A stretch of 64,000 bases of DNA from Myxococcus stipitatus DSM 14675. Lineage in GTDB: Bacteria; Myxococcota; Myxococcia; Myxococcales; Myxococcaceae. Both the position numbers and the translations under genes were made by a program. Where the stretch lies: contig NC_020126.1 in the NCBI RefSeq assembly GCF_000331735.1, positions 2,852,001 to 2,916,000 of the forward strand. The letters run 5' to 3'. Below are positions 16,633 to 26,066 of this stretch, piece after piece. How positions within the stretch are numbered: the first letter of the stretch is position 1; each line of letters opens with the position of its first letter. The notes beneath the pieces were generated by a model, which had not been told where the DNA came from, searched no databases, and was given only the letters and a program-made list of their open reading frames with translations.

Positions 16633-17044
16633 GTGTTCCTCCCACCGCGCGGTCTCCATGCGGGTGAGTACACCTGGGGTCTGACATATGCAGACGAGGT
16701 GCCAGTGGGACGCCCATCCAACAGGTAACGTGCACTACGGGTTTTCCCTGTCATGAGGCGGGGTTCTGCGTTCGCGTCTTCTTGCCCAACGTCAGGACCC
16801 GGAAACGATTCCTCGTTCTGTCGAGTTTTTTCGTTCATCCAGCCCTGCAATCTCGACGTTTCGTTCAAGAGTCCAAAGTCGATGAGAAGCAGCGAGACAT
16901 GAGAGTCCTCTCGGTCTCGTGCGACTCGGGGGTCTGGTGAGCCCCGCCCTCGAGGGCGAAAATTTGGCAGTCGAGGGTGCGGACTGACGCCGTCGTCATG
17001 CCGGGGTGTGAGGGGAGTGTGGGCGGTGCGGTATACGCCGTGAC
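16633..17044. other. Intergenic region without recognisable gene
   Basis: About 410 bp between the divergent small basic protein and the zinc-ribbon gene. It is less GC-rich than the flanks (several T-runs near 16820-16870). It probably holds promoters for both neighbours. I see no RNA gene, repeat or credible ORF. Confidence 0.5.
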
Positions 17045-18124
17045 ATGCCTCAAACACTTTGTCCGAGCTGCGGACACAGCCCCATTCCCCGGGGCGCCGC
17101 GGCCTGTCCCGCATGTGGCGACCCGTTCGACCATCTCCCCACGTACAAGAAGGTGGGCCGCACGCGGCTGGACCGGTTGGGCGACGCGGTGGACGACGAC
17201 GCGACGGTGTTTGGCGGTGACCTGGTCACCAGCGCCGTGTCGGCGCATCCCGGGCCGGTGGCGGCGGTGTTGGGGGCGGGGGCGCTCGCGTGGTTCCTGC
17301 GGGCGGGAGGCGTGGTGGGCTCGCTCCAGGACCCGTCGTGGACGTATGGGCTGGTGGCGTTGGACCTGGTGCTCGCGCTGGTGCTGGTGCTGAACCGAGG
17401 CCCCGTGAAGGGCATCGCGCAGGCGGGCCTGGTGGTGCAGCTGGGGATGACGCTGTGGCTGGCCCGGGCCTCGCCGACGGCGCCGGTGCATGTGGCGTAT
17501 GGGCTGTTGGGCCTGGTGGCGCTGTCGCTGGTGATGGGCGAGCCGGGCGTGGTGCGGCGCTACCTGAGCATGGGGTTGGGCTTGTGCCTGGCGCTGGTGT
17601 CGGGCCTCTTGCTCGCGATGCCTGGCGCGCTGACGTCTGGAGGGGGCGTGCGGCAGCTGCTGGTGGGCAGTGAGCTGGGGTATCGGCTGGAGCTGCCGGT
17701 GGGGTGGGAGCGGCTGACGCGCGAGCAGCTCGCGACGCACATGGTGCTGCCCCCGGCGACGGTGGGCGGGAGCGCCGTGGGGTTCGGTGACTCGGCGCGA
17801 GGGCGCTACGGGATGTTGTGGGTGGAGCGCGGCTCGGGCGTGACGCTCGCGACGGGGTGTCAGGAATTGTTGCGTGCGATGGGGGGAAGCCCGGGGTTGG
17901 ACGCGAGCCGGCCCGTCGTGCCCGCGGCGCTGGGGAGCCGGACGCAGTTCCATGGGCTGAGCACGTCGAGCGGAGCGCGAGGCACGCTGGGGTGTGGACT
18001 GCTGGCGGATGGCCGACTGGTGGGGCTGGCGGTGGTGGCGGCCGGGGCGGCGGATGTTCAGGCGGGAGACGCTCAGGGCTCGGCGGCCTTCGCGGCGGTG
18101 GGCGAGGGGCTCGTGTTGCAGTAA
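17045..18124 (+). CDS. Zinc-ribbon membrane protein of unknown function
   Basis: 359 residues. The N-terminus is a zinc ribbon (LCPSCGHSPIPRG then ACPACGDPF, Cys pairs at residues 6/9 and 21/24). Four or five hydrophobic segments follow between residues about 70 and 200 (VAAVLGAGALAWFL, LVALDLVLALVLVL, GLLGLVALSLVM, GLCLALVSGLLLAM). Residues 210-359 form a soluble domain starting ELGYRLELPVGWERLTRE, which resembles the short domains seen after membrane segments in zinc-ribbon proteins. The signal would pass from a cytoplasmic ribbon through the membrane, but no function is known. Followed after 12 bp by the DHH gene. Confidence 0.75.
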   Translation: MPQTLCPSCGHSPIPRGAAACPACGDPFDHLPTYKKVGRTRLDRLGDAVDDDATVFGGDLVTSAVSAHPGPVAAVLGAGALAWFLRAGGVVGSLQDPSWTYGLVALDLVLALVLVLNRGPVKGIAQAGLVVQLGMTLWLARASPTAPVHVAYGLLGLVALSLVMGEPGVVRRYLSMGLGLCLALVSGLLLAMPGALTSGGGVRQLLVGSELGYRLELPVGWERLTREQLATHMVLPPATVGGSAVGFGDSARGRYGMLWVERGSGVTLATGCQELLRAMGGSPGLDASRPVVPAALGSRTQFHGLSTSSGARGTLGCGLLADGRLVGLAVVAAGAADVQAGDAQGSAAFAAVGEGLVLQ

Positions 18125-18136
18125 AGGGGCGCCGCC

Positions 18137-19099
18137 ATGAACGTCCAGGTCCTGTTCCACGACAACTGCTTCGACGGTGCCGCGAGCGCCGCGGTGTTCT
18201 CCCGCTTCTACCGGGAGCGCGTCCGTGCCGACGCGGCCTTCCGGTATCAGGGGCTGAACCACAAGCCCGGCGCGGAGGGCATCGACCCGGCGGTCTTCAC
18301 GGGCGAGGAGAACGCCATCGTCGACTTCCGCTACAGCCAGGATGCGCGGCTGACGTGGTGGTTCGACCACCATGCCTCCGCGTTCCAGCAGCCGGGGGAC
18401 GAGGCGCACTTCCGCGCGGACTCGAGCGGGCGCAAGTTCCACGATGCGCACCGCAAGAGCTGCACGAAGTACCTGGCGGACGTGGCGCGTGAGCGCTTCG
18501 GCTGGGACTCGGCGCCCCTGGCGGACCTCATCCACTGGGCGGAAATCATCGACGGGGCGCTGTTCCCCTCGCCTCGGATGGCGGTGGCGCTGGAGGAGCC
18601 CGCGCTGCGCATCATGACGGTGCTGGAGGCGACGAAGGACTCGGCGCTCATCCCCGAGGTCATCCGTCGCATGCAGACGGAGTCGCTCGCGGACATCGCC
18701 GCCTCGCCGCTCATTGCCAATCCCTTGGCACCGCTGCTCGCGCGTCATCAAGGGAACATCGAGCTGGTGCGCGCGAAGGCCCGCTACGAGCGAGGCGTCG
18801 TCTTCTTCGACCTGGTGGACGAAGGGGTGGACAGCCTCAACAAGTTCATCGCGTACGCGCTCTATCCGGACGCGCGCTACACGCTGTGGGTGGGGAAGGG
18901 CGCGTCGCGCGCGAAGGTGTCGCTGGGCTCCAACCCGTGGAAGCCGGAGCTGCGCCAGCATGACTTGTCCGCGATTGCCGGCCGCTTCGGCGGGGGAGGC
19001 CACCCGGTGGTCGCGGCGGCCAGCTTCAAGGCGGACCAGTCGGACAAGGCCCGCGCCGCGTACCAGGAGATTCTCGCGGAGCTGTCCACCGCGGGCTGA
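18137..19099 (+). CDS. DHH/DHHA1-family phosphoesterase
   Basis: 320 residues. N-terminal metal motifs are FHDNCFDGAASAAVF (substituting the usual D-x-D), then VDFRYS, then WWFDHHASAF, the DHH signature. The C-terminal DHHA1 motif GRFGGGGHPVVAAASF is intact. The family contains nanoRNases, oligoribonuclease-like enzymes and c-di-AMP phosphodiesterases, all cytoplasmic Mn-dependent enzymes. Which of these applies is not decidable from sequence alone. It lies 12 bp behind the zinc-ribbon gene, so probably cotranscribed, and converges on maf. Confidence 0.85.
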   Translation: MNVQVLFHDNCFDGAASAAVFSRFYRERVRADAAFRYQGLNHKPGAEGIDPAVFTGEENAIVDFRYSQDARLTWWFDHHASAFQQPGDEAHFRADSSGRKFHDAHRKSCTKYLADVARERFGWDSAPLADLIHWAEIIDGALFPSPRMAVALEEPALRIMTVLEATKDSALIPEVIRRMQTESLADIAASPLIANPLAPLLARHQGNIELVRAKARYERGVVFFDLVDEGVDSLNKFIAYALYPDARYTLWVGKGASRAKVSLGSNPWKPELRQHDLSAIAGRFGGGGHPVVAAASFKADQSDKARAAYQEILAELSTAG

Positions 19100-19117
19100 C
19101 GCCCGGCGGGGCGGGCG

Positions 19118-19699
19118 CTACCGGCGCTCGAAGAAGGTGAAGCCCGCCTGCCGCAGCAGTCGCACCACCATCACCATGGGGAGACCCTGCACGTTGGAGC
19201 GGTCTCCCTCCAGCCGCGCCAGCAGCGCCTGTCCGGCGCCTTCCACGCGGTAGCTGCCGCAGCAGCCTTCCCACTCGTTCAGGTCCAGGTAGCGCTCCAG
19301 CTCCTCGGGCGTCACGGCATGGAACGTGAGGCGAGCGGTCTCCAGGCCCTCGAAGAGCTGGCCTCCAGGGCCCATCAGGCAGACCCCGGTGTGGATGTCA
19401 TGCGTCTGCCCGAGCAGCCGGGTCAGCTGGGCGCGAGCGGCGCTCCGGTCCTCGGGCTTGGTGAGTGTCTGTCCATGCACCTCCACGAGCTGGTCGGCGC
19501 CGAGCACCCACGCCTCCGGGTTGCGCGCATGCACCGCGCGAGCCTTCCGCTCGGCCAGCTCCCGCACGGCTTCCTTCGCGGAGTGAAGGGAGGACACCTG
19601 CTCATCCACGCCGGGGGATTGGGTGCGGTAGGGCAGGCCCAGTCCGTCCATGAGCGCGCGGCGGGCACTGGAGGTGGACGCCAGAATCAAGTCTCTCAT
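19118..19699 (-). CDS. maf: Maf-family nucleotide pyrophosphatase
   Basis: 193 residues from the ATG at 19699 ([21 protein letters not shown]); a longer in-frame start would run antisense into the next gene. The N-terminal phosphate-binding motif is followed by [40 protein letters not shown], and a C-terminal [21 protein letters not shown]. Maf proteins hydrolyse non-canonical or UTP/dTTP nucleotides to monophosphates and restrain septum formation. The exact substrate subclass is not assigned here. Confidence 0.9.
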   Translation of the reverse strand: MRDLILASTSSARRALMDGLGLPYRTQSPGVDEQVSSLHSAKEAVRELAERKARAVHARNPEAWVLGADQLVEVHGQTLTKPEDRSAARAQLTRLLGQTHDIHTGVCLMGPGGQLFEGLETARLTFHAVTPEELERYLDLNEWEGCCGSYRVEGAGQALLARLEGDRSNVQGLPMVMVVRLLRQAGFTFFERR

Positions 19700-19809
19700 C
19701 GCGGCACCCAGCCTAATGCACCAGGAAGGGCGAGGGCGATGTTGCCCGCTCAGCGGGCGTGCATGTCCCCGCTTCCCGGCCACGAGGGGATGCCGTAGCC
19801 TGACGCCCC

Positions 19810-21030
19810 ATGTCGCGGCGTGGTCTGCTCGCCCTTTTCCTCATTCTCACCGCCTGCAAGCGGAGCACGCCGGCCCCCACGACGGGAGACGCCGGACTGC
19901 CCGAGGTGTCCTCCGTCGTGCGAGCTCCAGCCGCCAACGCGGCGCCCGTGGAGGTGGGGGAGGGCGCGGCGAAGCCGGTGAAGCCGCTCGCGGTGTGCCG
20001 GGCGAAGGGGAGCTCCCCCCTGGACGCCGCCCGGAGCTACTACGACGGGGGCCGCTTCGAGGAGGCCCTCTCCTGCGCGGCGCAAGCCGCGGCCCAGGAG
20101 CCGGACCTCGCCGCGGCCCACGCCGAGCGAGGTGTCGCGCTCGCCGCCCTGGGGCGCGAGGCCGAGGCGCAGCTCGCCTTCTCGAGGGCGCTGGCCATCG
20201 ACCCTGGCGACTCGGATGCGCTCCTGGGGGCCGCGCACCTGTACGCGGTGCAGCTGCCCTCCACGCGTGAGCGCGACGAGCTGGGCACGCTCTACGCCGA
20301 GCGCGGCCTGTCGCAACCTGGAACGCCGCCGGAGCTCATCCCGCATCTGGCGCTGGTGGCGGCCATGGCCTTCAACGACCTGGGCCAGGCGGAAGAGGCC
20401 CTGGCCCGAGCCGCCATCGTCCTCGCCAGGGACCCCGCCAGCCGCGAGGCCCTCTACGAGCGGGCCCTGGCGCTCTTCGAACTCTGCCGCTTCTCCGAGG
20501 CGAAGACCGCCTTCCAGGGCCTCATCAACGACCCGGAGCGGGCCGCGCACGCGCACCAGCACCTGGGGCTCCTCCTGGAGCGCGAGGGCAAGTGGAAGCA
20601 GGCGCAGGCCCACTTCGACAAGGCCCGCGGCCTCGCGCCCGAGGACTTCCCCTCGCCGCCCATGCCGACCGAGGACGCCTTCCGCCAGGACGTGGCCCGC
20701 GCCGTGGCCGAACTGCCCGCGGACATGCGGGGAGACCTGGAGGGGGTCCCCGTCTCCGCGGAGGAGCTGCCCGCGGAGGAGGACCTGCTGGCCAACCAGC
20801 CGCCCCTGTCACCCACCATCCTGGGGCTCTTCCGGGGCCCGCCCCTGGGGGCGCCGTGCGACGGCTCCGAGTCGCCCTGCCGCTCGGTGGTGCTCTACCG
20901 GCGCAACCTGGCGAGGGCGGTTCGCACGCCCGCCGAGCTGAATGAGCAGATTCGCGTGACATTGCTGCACGAAATCGGGCATCTGCGCGGGGAGGACGAC
21001 GAGGAACTGGCCGCGCGCGGCCTGGAGTGA
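19810..21030 (+). CDS. TPR lipoprotein fused to a minimal zincin metallopeptidase domain
   Basis: 406 residues. A lipoprotein signal ends in LILTAC (Cys about residue 16). Residues 75-270 are TPR-like helical repeats ([58 protein letters not shown]). The C-terminal 90 residues match the minimal zincin family PF06262: [14 protein letters not shown], then [18 protein letters not shown], an HEXXH with a downstream Asp/Glu cluster. The layout suggests a membrane-anchored adaptor that presents substrates to a small protease domain. A soluble zincin is the usual form, so this fusion is odd. Confidence 0.8.
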   Translation: MSRRGLLALFLILTACKRSTPAPTTGDAGLPEVSSVVRAPAANAAPVEVGEGAAKPVKPLAVCRAKGSSPLDAARSYYDGGRFEEALSCAAQAAAQEPDLAAAHAERGVALAALGREAEAQLAFSRALAIDPGDSDALLGAAHLYAVQLPSTRERDELGTLYAERGLSQPGTPPELIPHLALVAAMAFNDLGQAEEALARAAIVLARDPASREALYERALALFELCRFSEAKTAFQGLINDPERAAHAHQHLGLLLEREGKWKQAQAHFDKARGLAPEDFPSPPMPTEDAFRQDVARAVAELPADMRGDLEGVPVSAEELPAEEDLLANQPPLSPTILGLFRGPPLGAPCDGSESPCRSVVLYRRNLARAVRTPAELNEQIRVTLLHEIGHLRGEDDEELAARGLE

Positions 21031-21035
21031 CGCAC

Positions 21036-22223
21036 ATGGCCCCCCCAGCAGCCCTTCCGGTGGCACGCACCACGCCGAAGGGCGCGAAGTCGCTGCGCCA
21101 AGGCAACCCCTGGCTGTACCGCACCGAGCTCGCCGCTCCGCCCGACGTGAAGGGCGCTGGAGCGGTGGTGCTGGTGGTGGACTCGCAAGGCAACCCCATT
21201 GGCCAGGCCCTCTACGCCAGGCGCTCCCCGCTGGCCCTGCGCCTGCTGACGCGCAAGGGCCCCGCCGAGGAGCCCGTCAACGACGCCTTCTTCCGCCGCC
21301 GCCTGGAGGCCGCGCTCGCCCGCCGGTCGATGCTGTCCCACCGGGATGGCCTGCGCCTGGTGCACGGGGAGGCGGACCTGCTGCCCGGCCTCTTCGTGGA
21401 CCGCTACGGCTCCGGCCTCACCCTCCAGACGCTCTCCGAGGGCATGGACGCGCGCAAGGAGTCGCTCGCGAAGGTGCTGGTGGAGCTCACCGGCGCCACG
21501 CACGTGGTCTGCCGCGACGACGCCTCCGGCCGCGACTTCGAGGGCCTGCCGCGAGAGTCCCGCTTCCTGCACGGCCAGGGCGACGCGCGCTTCACCTACC
21601 ACGAGGGGGAGAACCGCTTCACCGTGGACCTGCTGGGAGACATGAAGACGGGCGCCTTCCTGGACCAGGTGGACAACCACCTGCGCGCCGGAGAGCTGGC
21701 GCGAGGCGAGTCGCTGGACCTCTTCAGCTACCACGGAGGCTTCGCGCTGGCCCTGTCGCGCAACAGCACCTCGGTGGTGGCGGTGGAGCAGGACGAGAAG
21801 GCCGCCGCGCGCGCCCAGGAGAATGCCCGCGTCAACGGCCGGGACAACGTCCGCGTGGAGCACGCGAATGCGTTCGACGTGCTGCGCCGCTTCGACACGG
21901 AGGGCCGGCGCTTCGACACCATCGTGCTGGACCCGCCGGGCCTGGCCAAGCGCCGCGAGGGCCTGGCCACCGCGCTGCGCGCCTACCACGAGCTCAACCT
22001 GCGCGCCTTCCGCTGCTTGAAGCCCAACGGCCTGCTCGTCACCTGCTCGTGCTCGGGCAAGCTGGACCGCGCGGGCTTCGAGGAGATGGTGCTCGCCGCG
22101 GCCATGGACGCGAAGCGCCCGGTGCAGATCCTGGAGCGCCGGGGCGCGGGGCTGGACCACCCCGTCCTGGGGGGGCTGCTGGAGACGGAGTACCTCAAGG
22201 CCCTCTACGTGCGCGCCCTGTAG
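21036..22223 (+). CDS. RlmI-like 23S rRNA cytosine-C5 methyltransferase
   Basis: 395 residues from the ATG at 21036 (GGAG 8 bp upstream); a GTG at 21027 overlapping the previous stop is the alternative. A PUA domain opens the protein (KGAKSLRQGNPWLYRTEL), a central EEHEA-type domain follows (GLRLVHGEADLLPGLFVDRYG), and the class I methyltransferase core has LDLFSYHGGFALALS, VVAVEQDEKA, DTIVLDPPGLAKR and VTCSCSGKLD with the catalytic Cys region. The family includes RlmI, which makes m5C in 23S rRNA with SAM. Translationally close to the TPR-zincin gene. Confidence 0.88.
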   Translation: MAPPAALPVARTTPKGAKSLRQGNPWLYRTELAAPPDVKGAGAVVLVVDSQGNPIGQALYARRSPLALRLLTRKGPAEEPVNDAFFRRRLEAALARRSMLSHRDGLRLVHGEADLLPGLFVDRYGSGLTLQTLSEGMDARKESLAKVLVELTGATHVVCRDDASGRDFEGLPRESRFLHGQGDARFTYHEGENRFTVDLLGDMKTGAFLDQVDNHLRAGELARGESLDLFSYHGGFALALSRNSTSVVAVEQDEKAAARAQENARVNGRDNVRVEHANAFDVLRRFDTEGRRFDTIVLDPPGLAKRREGLATALRAYHELNLRAFRCLKPNGLLVTCSCSGKLDRAGFEEMVLAAAMDAKRPVQILERRGAGLDHPVLGGLLETEYLKALYVRAL

Positions 22224-22244
22224 CGCGCACGGGCAGGGGAGACA

Positions 22245-22742
22245 TCAGGGCAGGCCCAGCTCCTTGCGCAGCTTGCCCACCACCTTGAAGTACTCGGTCC
22301 GGGAGAAGGGGACGTTGAGGATGTGGAAGTCCTTCTTCGCCAGCCCCACGCAGCCGAAGCAGTAGTTGCAGTCCTGGAGGTTGCGCGACAGCACCAGGTA
22401 GGCGCTCGTCGTGCAGTTCTCGCTCTGCACGCAGTAGGCGCACGCATGACAGCTCTTGCAGTCCACGCAGTGCGAGCAGTTGTTGCACAGCTCGCACCGG
22501 GTGCAGTGGGTGCATTGGAAGCAGCTGTCGCACTCCTTGCAGAACATGCAGTTGGCGCAGCGCTGACAGCCCTCGCACGCATAGGAGCCGGGGTTGCCCG
22601 GGTCCGACGCGTAGCTCTTGGTGAGTCGCTGGAGCTGCTCCAGGAACTCCCGCTTGCCGAGCGAGGCCACCAGCTCGCGAGCCACCTTCTCCTCCGCGAG
22701 CGGGTCCACTGCCTCGGCTCGCGTACCTTTCTCCTTCGCCAC
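22245..22742 (-). CDS. Cys-ladder protein (Cys every third residue)
   Basis: 165 residues from a GTG at 22742 with AAGGAG 8 bp upstream. Residues 1-50 are a charged, probably helical domain. From Cys56 to Cys104 there are 17 Cys at exactly every third position (CEG, CQR, CAN, CMF, CKE ...), then Cys110 and a trio CNYCFGC near residue 125. The last 30 residues form a short folded-looking tail (DFHILNVPFSRTEYFKVVG). No signal peptide, so cytoplasmic. The period suggests a solenoid with a Cys ladder able to bind metal ions or clusters; this is inference. Downstream of a lipoprotein gene, same strand. Confidence 0.75.
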   Translation of the reverse strand: MAKEKGTRAEAVDPLAEEKVARELVASLGKREFLEQLQRLTKSYASDPGNPGSYACEGCQRCANCMFCKECDSCFQCTHCTRCELCNNCSHCVDCKSCHACAYCVQSENCTTSAYLVLSRNLQDCNYCFGCVGLAKKDFHILNVPFSRTEYFKVVGKLRKELGLP

Positions 22743-22771
22743 CCGGGACACTCCTTGCCCTCGTTCGGGGC

Positions 22772-23335
22772 TCACTGAAGCTTGGCCAACCCGGCCAGGT
22801 CGATTCCTCGCGCCACCCGCCGCACCTCCACCGTACCGGGGAAGCCTCGGCTGGTGATGGCCACCACGAAGCGCTCCCCCACCAGGAGGTTGGCTTCCGC
22901 CAGCGCCTCTTCCGCGTCGTACCTCACGAAGCCCACGGCATCCTGCCAATGGATGGGCGCCGTCGGGTCGCTGGGTGCTTTCTCCTTGGCTCGCTCCGCC
23001 GCGTCGCGGATGGCCTGGCCAATCTTCCCGCCCATCGTGGTGTCCACGATGCGCACCTTGACCTCTCGCCCCTCACCTCGGGTGAACAGGCGCTCGGCTT
23101 CGGAGACGGACACCTCGCCGTACTTGCCGGTGGAGCCCTGGGTGCGGGCCACCGTGAAGCCCTCCAGGGCCTCTGGCAGGAACGGGGCCAGCGACTTGAA
23201 GTAGACGCAAGGCGCGCTGGCGGCGGGGACGGAGGTCTCCACCTCCGGGGAGGCGGCATCCCGGTTCAAACATCCGACACCCGGGGCGAGCGCGAGCAGG
23301 GCGGCGGCGAGGCGGAGGAGAAAGTTGTCGCGCAC
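22772..23335 (-). CDS. Hypothetical lipoprotein
   Basis: 187 residues from a GTG at 23335, chosen because it begins directly with a lipoprotein signal (MRDNFLLRLAAALLALAPGVGC, lipobox Cys at residue 22); a TTG further upstream would bury the signal. The mature part has a conserved-looking segment KSLAPFLPEALEGFTVARTQGS and KVRIVDTTMGGKIGQAIRDAAERAKEK, which suggests a periplasmic alpha/beta fold. No family assigned. Stops 30 bp before the Cys-ladder gene, so the pair is likely an operon; divergent from the helicase gene. Confidence 0.7.
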   Translation of the reverse strand: MRDNFLLRLAAALLALAPGVGCLNRDAASPEVETSVPAASAPCVYFKSLAPFLPEALEGFTVARTQGSTGKYGEVSVSEAERLFTRGEGREVKVRIVDTTMGGKIGQAIRDAAERAKEKAPSDPTAPIHWQDAVGFVRYDAEEALAEANLLVGERFVVAITSRGFPGTVEVRRVARGIDLAGLAKLQ

Positions 23336-23369
23336 GGCCGAATCAAAAGGTATCCCCGGCCCGCGCGCA

Positions 23370-25436
23370 ATGGACCTCTCGAAGCTCAACCCTCCTCAGC
23401 GCGAGGCCGTGGTCACCCTCCAAGGGCCCCTGCTGGTCCTCGCGGGCGCTGGCAGCGGGAAGACCCGCGTCATCACCCACCGCATCGTCCACCTGCTCAA
23501 CGAGCGGCCAGACCACATCCTGGCTCGCAACATCCTGGCGGTGACCTTCACCAACAAGGCGGCCTCGGAGATGAAGGAGCGCCTGGTCCACATGGCCGGG
23601 CCTCGGGCACAGGGCGTGCTGGTGTGCACCTTCCACGCCTTTGGCGCGGAGATGCTCCGCGAGGACATCCACCGGCTGGGGTGGCCCAAGAAGTTCGCCA
23701 TCGCGGACATGGGTGACCAACTGGCCATCATCCGCCGCGCCATGCGCGAGCACCGCATCGACGACCGCGCCTTCGACGCGCGCAAGGTGCTCACGCTCAT
23801 CTCCAAGGCGAAGAACTCCGGCGCCGCGCCGGAGCCCAAGCCGGAGGGGATTGGCGACGACTACGACCTCATCACCCACATGGTCTACCCGGACTACCAG
23901 CTCGCGCTGAAGGCGCAGGGCTCGGTGGACTTCGACGACCTGCTGCTCCTGCCCTCGCGCCTGCTGCGTGAGCACTCGGACCTGTACCTCAAGTACACGC
24001 ACCGCTTCCGTTACCTGCTGGTGGACGAGTTCCAGGACACCAACCTCGCCCAGCTGGAGCTGCTCAAGCTGATGGCGGGCCAGTCGCGCAACGTGTGCGC
24101 GGTGGGGGACGACGACCAGTGCATCTACTCGTGGCGCGGCGCGGAGGTGCGCAACATCCTCAACTTCGACGACTTCTTCCCGGGCGGGAAGGAAGTGCGC
24201 CTGGAGCAGAACTACCGCTCCGTGCAGATGGTGCTGGACGCGGCCAACGCCGTCATCGCGAAGAACCCCGAGCGCAAGGCCAAGCAGATGTGGACCGACC
24301 GCAAGGGCGGTCCCAAGGTGAAGGTCGTCGCCTGCCCCAACGACGAGGAGGAGGCCCGCTTCGTCGCCCACGAAATCCAGAAGCACATGTCGCTGGGGGT
24401 GCCCGCGGATGACATCGCGGTGCTCTACCGGACCAACGGCCAGGCGCACCCCATCGAGGAGATGCTGCGCGAGAAGAACATCGGCTACGAGGTGGTGGGC
24501 GGCAGCGAGTTCTTCGACCGGCGCGAAGTGAAGGACGTCATCGCGTACTTCAAGGTCATCGTGAACCGGCTGGATGAAATCTCGCTCATGCGCATCATCA
24601 ACGTCCCGTCGCGCGGGATTGGTGACGTGACGGTGGAGCGGCTGCACGGGCACTCGCGCGCCGAGGGCGTCACGCTGTGGACGGTGATGCGCCGGGCGAC
24701 GGAGTTCGACGACCTGCCCCCCGGCGCGGGCGAGAAGGTGCGCGAGTTCGTGGAGCTCATCGAGCGCTACCGCGCCGCCTACGAGCAGGGGCAGCTGGCC
24801 ACCGTGACGCGCAAGCTCCTGGAGGAGATTGGCTTCCGGGACGCCACGCGCGCGCATGCCACCAGCGCCACCAGCGCGGACAAGAAGCTCAAGAGCGTGG
24901 ACGGCGTGCTGGACTCGCTCGAGCGCTTCGAGAAGCGCGAGGGCCCCAAGGCCAGCCTCCTCACCTATCTGAACCGGCTGAGCCTGGACAACCGCCAGGA
25001 GGACGAGGAGGAAGTCCCCGGCGCCAAGGGCCGCGTCACCCTGATGACCATCCACTCCTCCAAGGGCTTGGAGTACCGGCTGGTCTTCTTCATCGGCATG
25101 GAGGAGGACCTGATGCCCCACGGGGGCATGCAGGGCGAGGCGCAGAACCTCGAGGAGGAGCGCCGCCTCTGCTACGTGGGCATCACCCGCGCGAAGGAAC
25201 TGCTCTACCTCACCCGCGCCGTCACCCGCGTGAAGCGCGGCAAGGAAGTCCCCAGGACGCCCTCCCGTTTCCTGGAGGACCTCCCCGCCGAGGTCTCCGA
25301 GGTCATCGCCATGGATGCACCGCGTCAGGGCGAGCCGACCAAGGAGGAGAAGAACTTCTTCGCCAACCTGAAGGAGCGCTTCAAGAAGCCGACCCCTGGG
25401 GCTGCCCCCGGGGGAGGGGGCGTGCCTGGGAGGTAG
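23370..25436 (+). CDS. UvrD/Rep-family superfamily 1A DNA helicase
   Basis: 688 residues, the length of E. coli Rep (673) rather than UvrD (720). Helicase motifs are all present: Walker A AGAGSGKTR near residue 29, FTNKAA (Ia), DEFQDTN (II), GDDDQCIYSWRGA (III), LEQNYRS (IV), LMTIHSSKGLEY (V) and VGITRAKELL (VI). It translocates 3'-5' on single-stranded DNA to assist replication restart and repair. Overall resemblance, including GDDDQ and DFDDLLLLP, is nearest to Rep, but PcrA/UvrD cannot be excluded. The C-terminus is Pro/Gly-rich and short. Confidence 0.92.
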   Translation: MDLSKLNPPQREAVVTLQGPLLVLAGAGSGKTRVITHRIVHLLNERPDHILARNILAVTFTNKAASEMKERLVHMAGPRAQGVLVCTFHAFGAEMLREDIHRLGWPKKFAIADMGDQLAIIRRAMREHRIDDRAFDARKVLTLISKAKNSGAAPEPKPEGIGDDYDLITHMVYPDYQLALKAQGSVDFDDLLLLPSRLLREHSDLYLKYTHRFRYLLVDEFQDTNLAQLELLKLMAGQSRNVCAVGDDDQCIYSWRGAEVRNILNFDDFFPGGKEVRLEQNYRSVQMVLDAANAVIAKNPERKAKQMWTDRKGGPKVKVVACPNDEEEARFVAHEIQKHMSLGVPADDIAVLYRTNGQAHPIEEMLREKNIGYEVVGGSEFFDRREVKDVIAYFKVIVNRLDEISLMRIINVPSRGIGDVTVERLHGHSRAEGVTLWTVMRRATEFDDLPPGAGEKVREFVELIERYRAAYEQGQLATVTRKLLEEIGFRDATRAHATSATSADKKLKSVDGVLDSLERFEKREGPKASLLTYLNRLSLDNRQEDEEEVPGAKGRVTLMTIHSSKGLEYRLVFFIGMEEDLMPHGGMQGEAQNLEEERRLCYVGITRAKELLYLTRAVTRVKRGKEVPRTPSRFLEDLPAEVSEVIAMDAPRQGEPTKEEKNFFANLKERFKKPTPGAAPGGGGVPGR

Positions 25437-25463
25437 GTTGGGGTGGGAGGGCTCTCACCAACC

Positions 25464-25492
25464 TTGACTTGATCCTCCATGCCCGCTAGGAG
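25464..25492 (+). promoter_or_regulatory. Sigma70-type promoter for rplM-rpsI
   Basis: TTGACT at 25464-25469 and TAGGAG at 25487-25492 with 17-bp spacing. It would give a 5' leader of about 105 nt before rplM, long enough for L13-type autogenous control, though no specific structure is identified. Confidence 0.45.
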
Positions 25493-25605
25493 GGTCGGCC
25501 TTTCCGGGCCTCTGCGCGATACGGCGGAGGACCTGTGGTCCGTTTGGCACGAGATGCGGTCCCCGGCATGCACCTGGCGACCGCGAGAAGTTTGGAGTGC
25601 ACGAA

Positions 25606-26052
25606 ATGTCGCAGAAGACCTACAGCGCGAAGGCTGGGGACATCAAGCGCCAGTGGCACGTCATCGACGTGTCCGACAAGGTGCTGGGCCGCGCGGCGAG
25701 TCAGATTGCCACCTTGCTCAAGGGCAAGCACAAGGCCATGTACACGCCGTCCATCGATACGGGCGACCACGTCATCGTCATCAACGCCGACAAGGTGAAG
25801 GTGACGGGGACGAAGGAGCAGGACAAGATGTACTACCGGCACCCGCGAGCGGGTTTCCCGGGCGCCCTGAAGATCACCAACCTCGAGAAGCTGCGCCAGC
25901 GGCACCCCGAGGACATCATCATCAACGCCGTGCGTCGCATGCTGCCGCGCAACGCGCTGGGTCGCCAGATGATGACGAAGCTGAAGGTCTACGCGGGTGA
26001 TACCCACCCCCACGCCGCCCAGCAGCCGGCTGCGTTCTCGGTTGAGGCGTAA
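25606..26052 (+). CDS. rplM: 50S ribosomal protein L13
   Basis: 148 residues from the ATG at 25606 (GGAG 8 bp upstream); an ATG three codons earlier is less well placed. Family motifs: [25 protein letters not shown] near the start, [14 protein letters not shown], and the conserved [23 protein letters not shown]13 is an early-assembly protein of the large subunit. It forms the usual pair with rpsI, 14 bp apart. Confidence 0.98.
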   Translation: MSQKTYSAKAGDIKRQWHVIDVSDKVLGRAASQIATLLKGKHKAMYTPSIDTGDHVIVINADKVKVTGTKEQDKMYYRHPRAGFPGALKITNLEKLRQRHPEDIIINAVRRMLPRNALGRQMMTKLKVYAGDTHPHAAQQPAAFSVEA

Positions 26053-26066
26053 GGGAGACAACGACC

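Noticed and set aside
16865..19003. Long minus-strand open frame across the zinc-ribbon and DHH genes
   Set aside because: Shadow of two well-supported forward genes; the product is Arg/His/Gln-rich with no domain.
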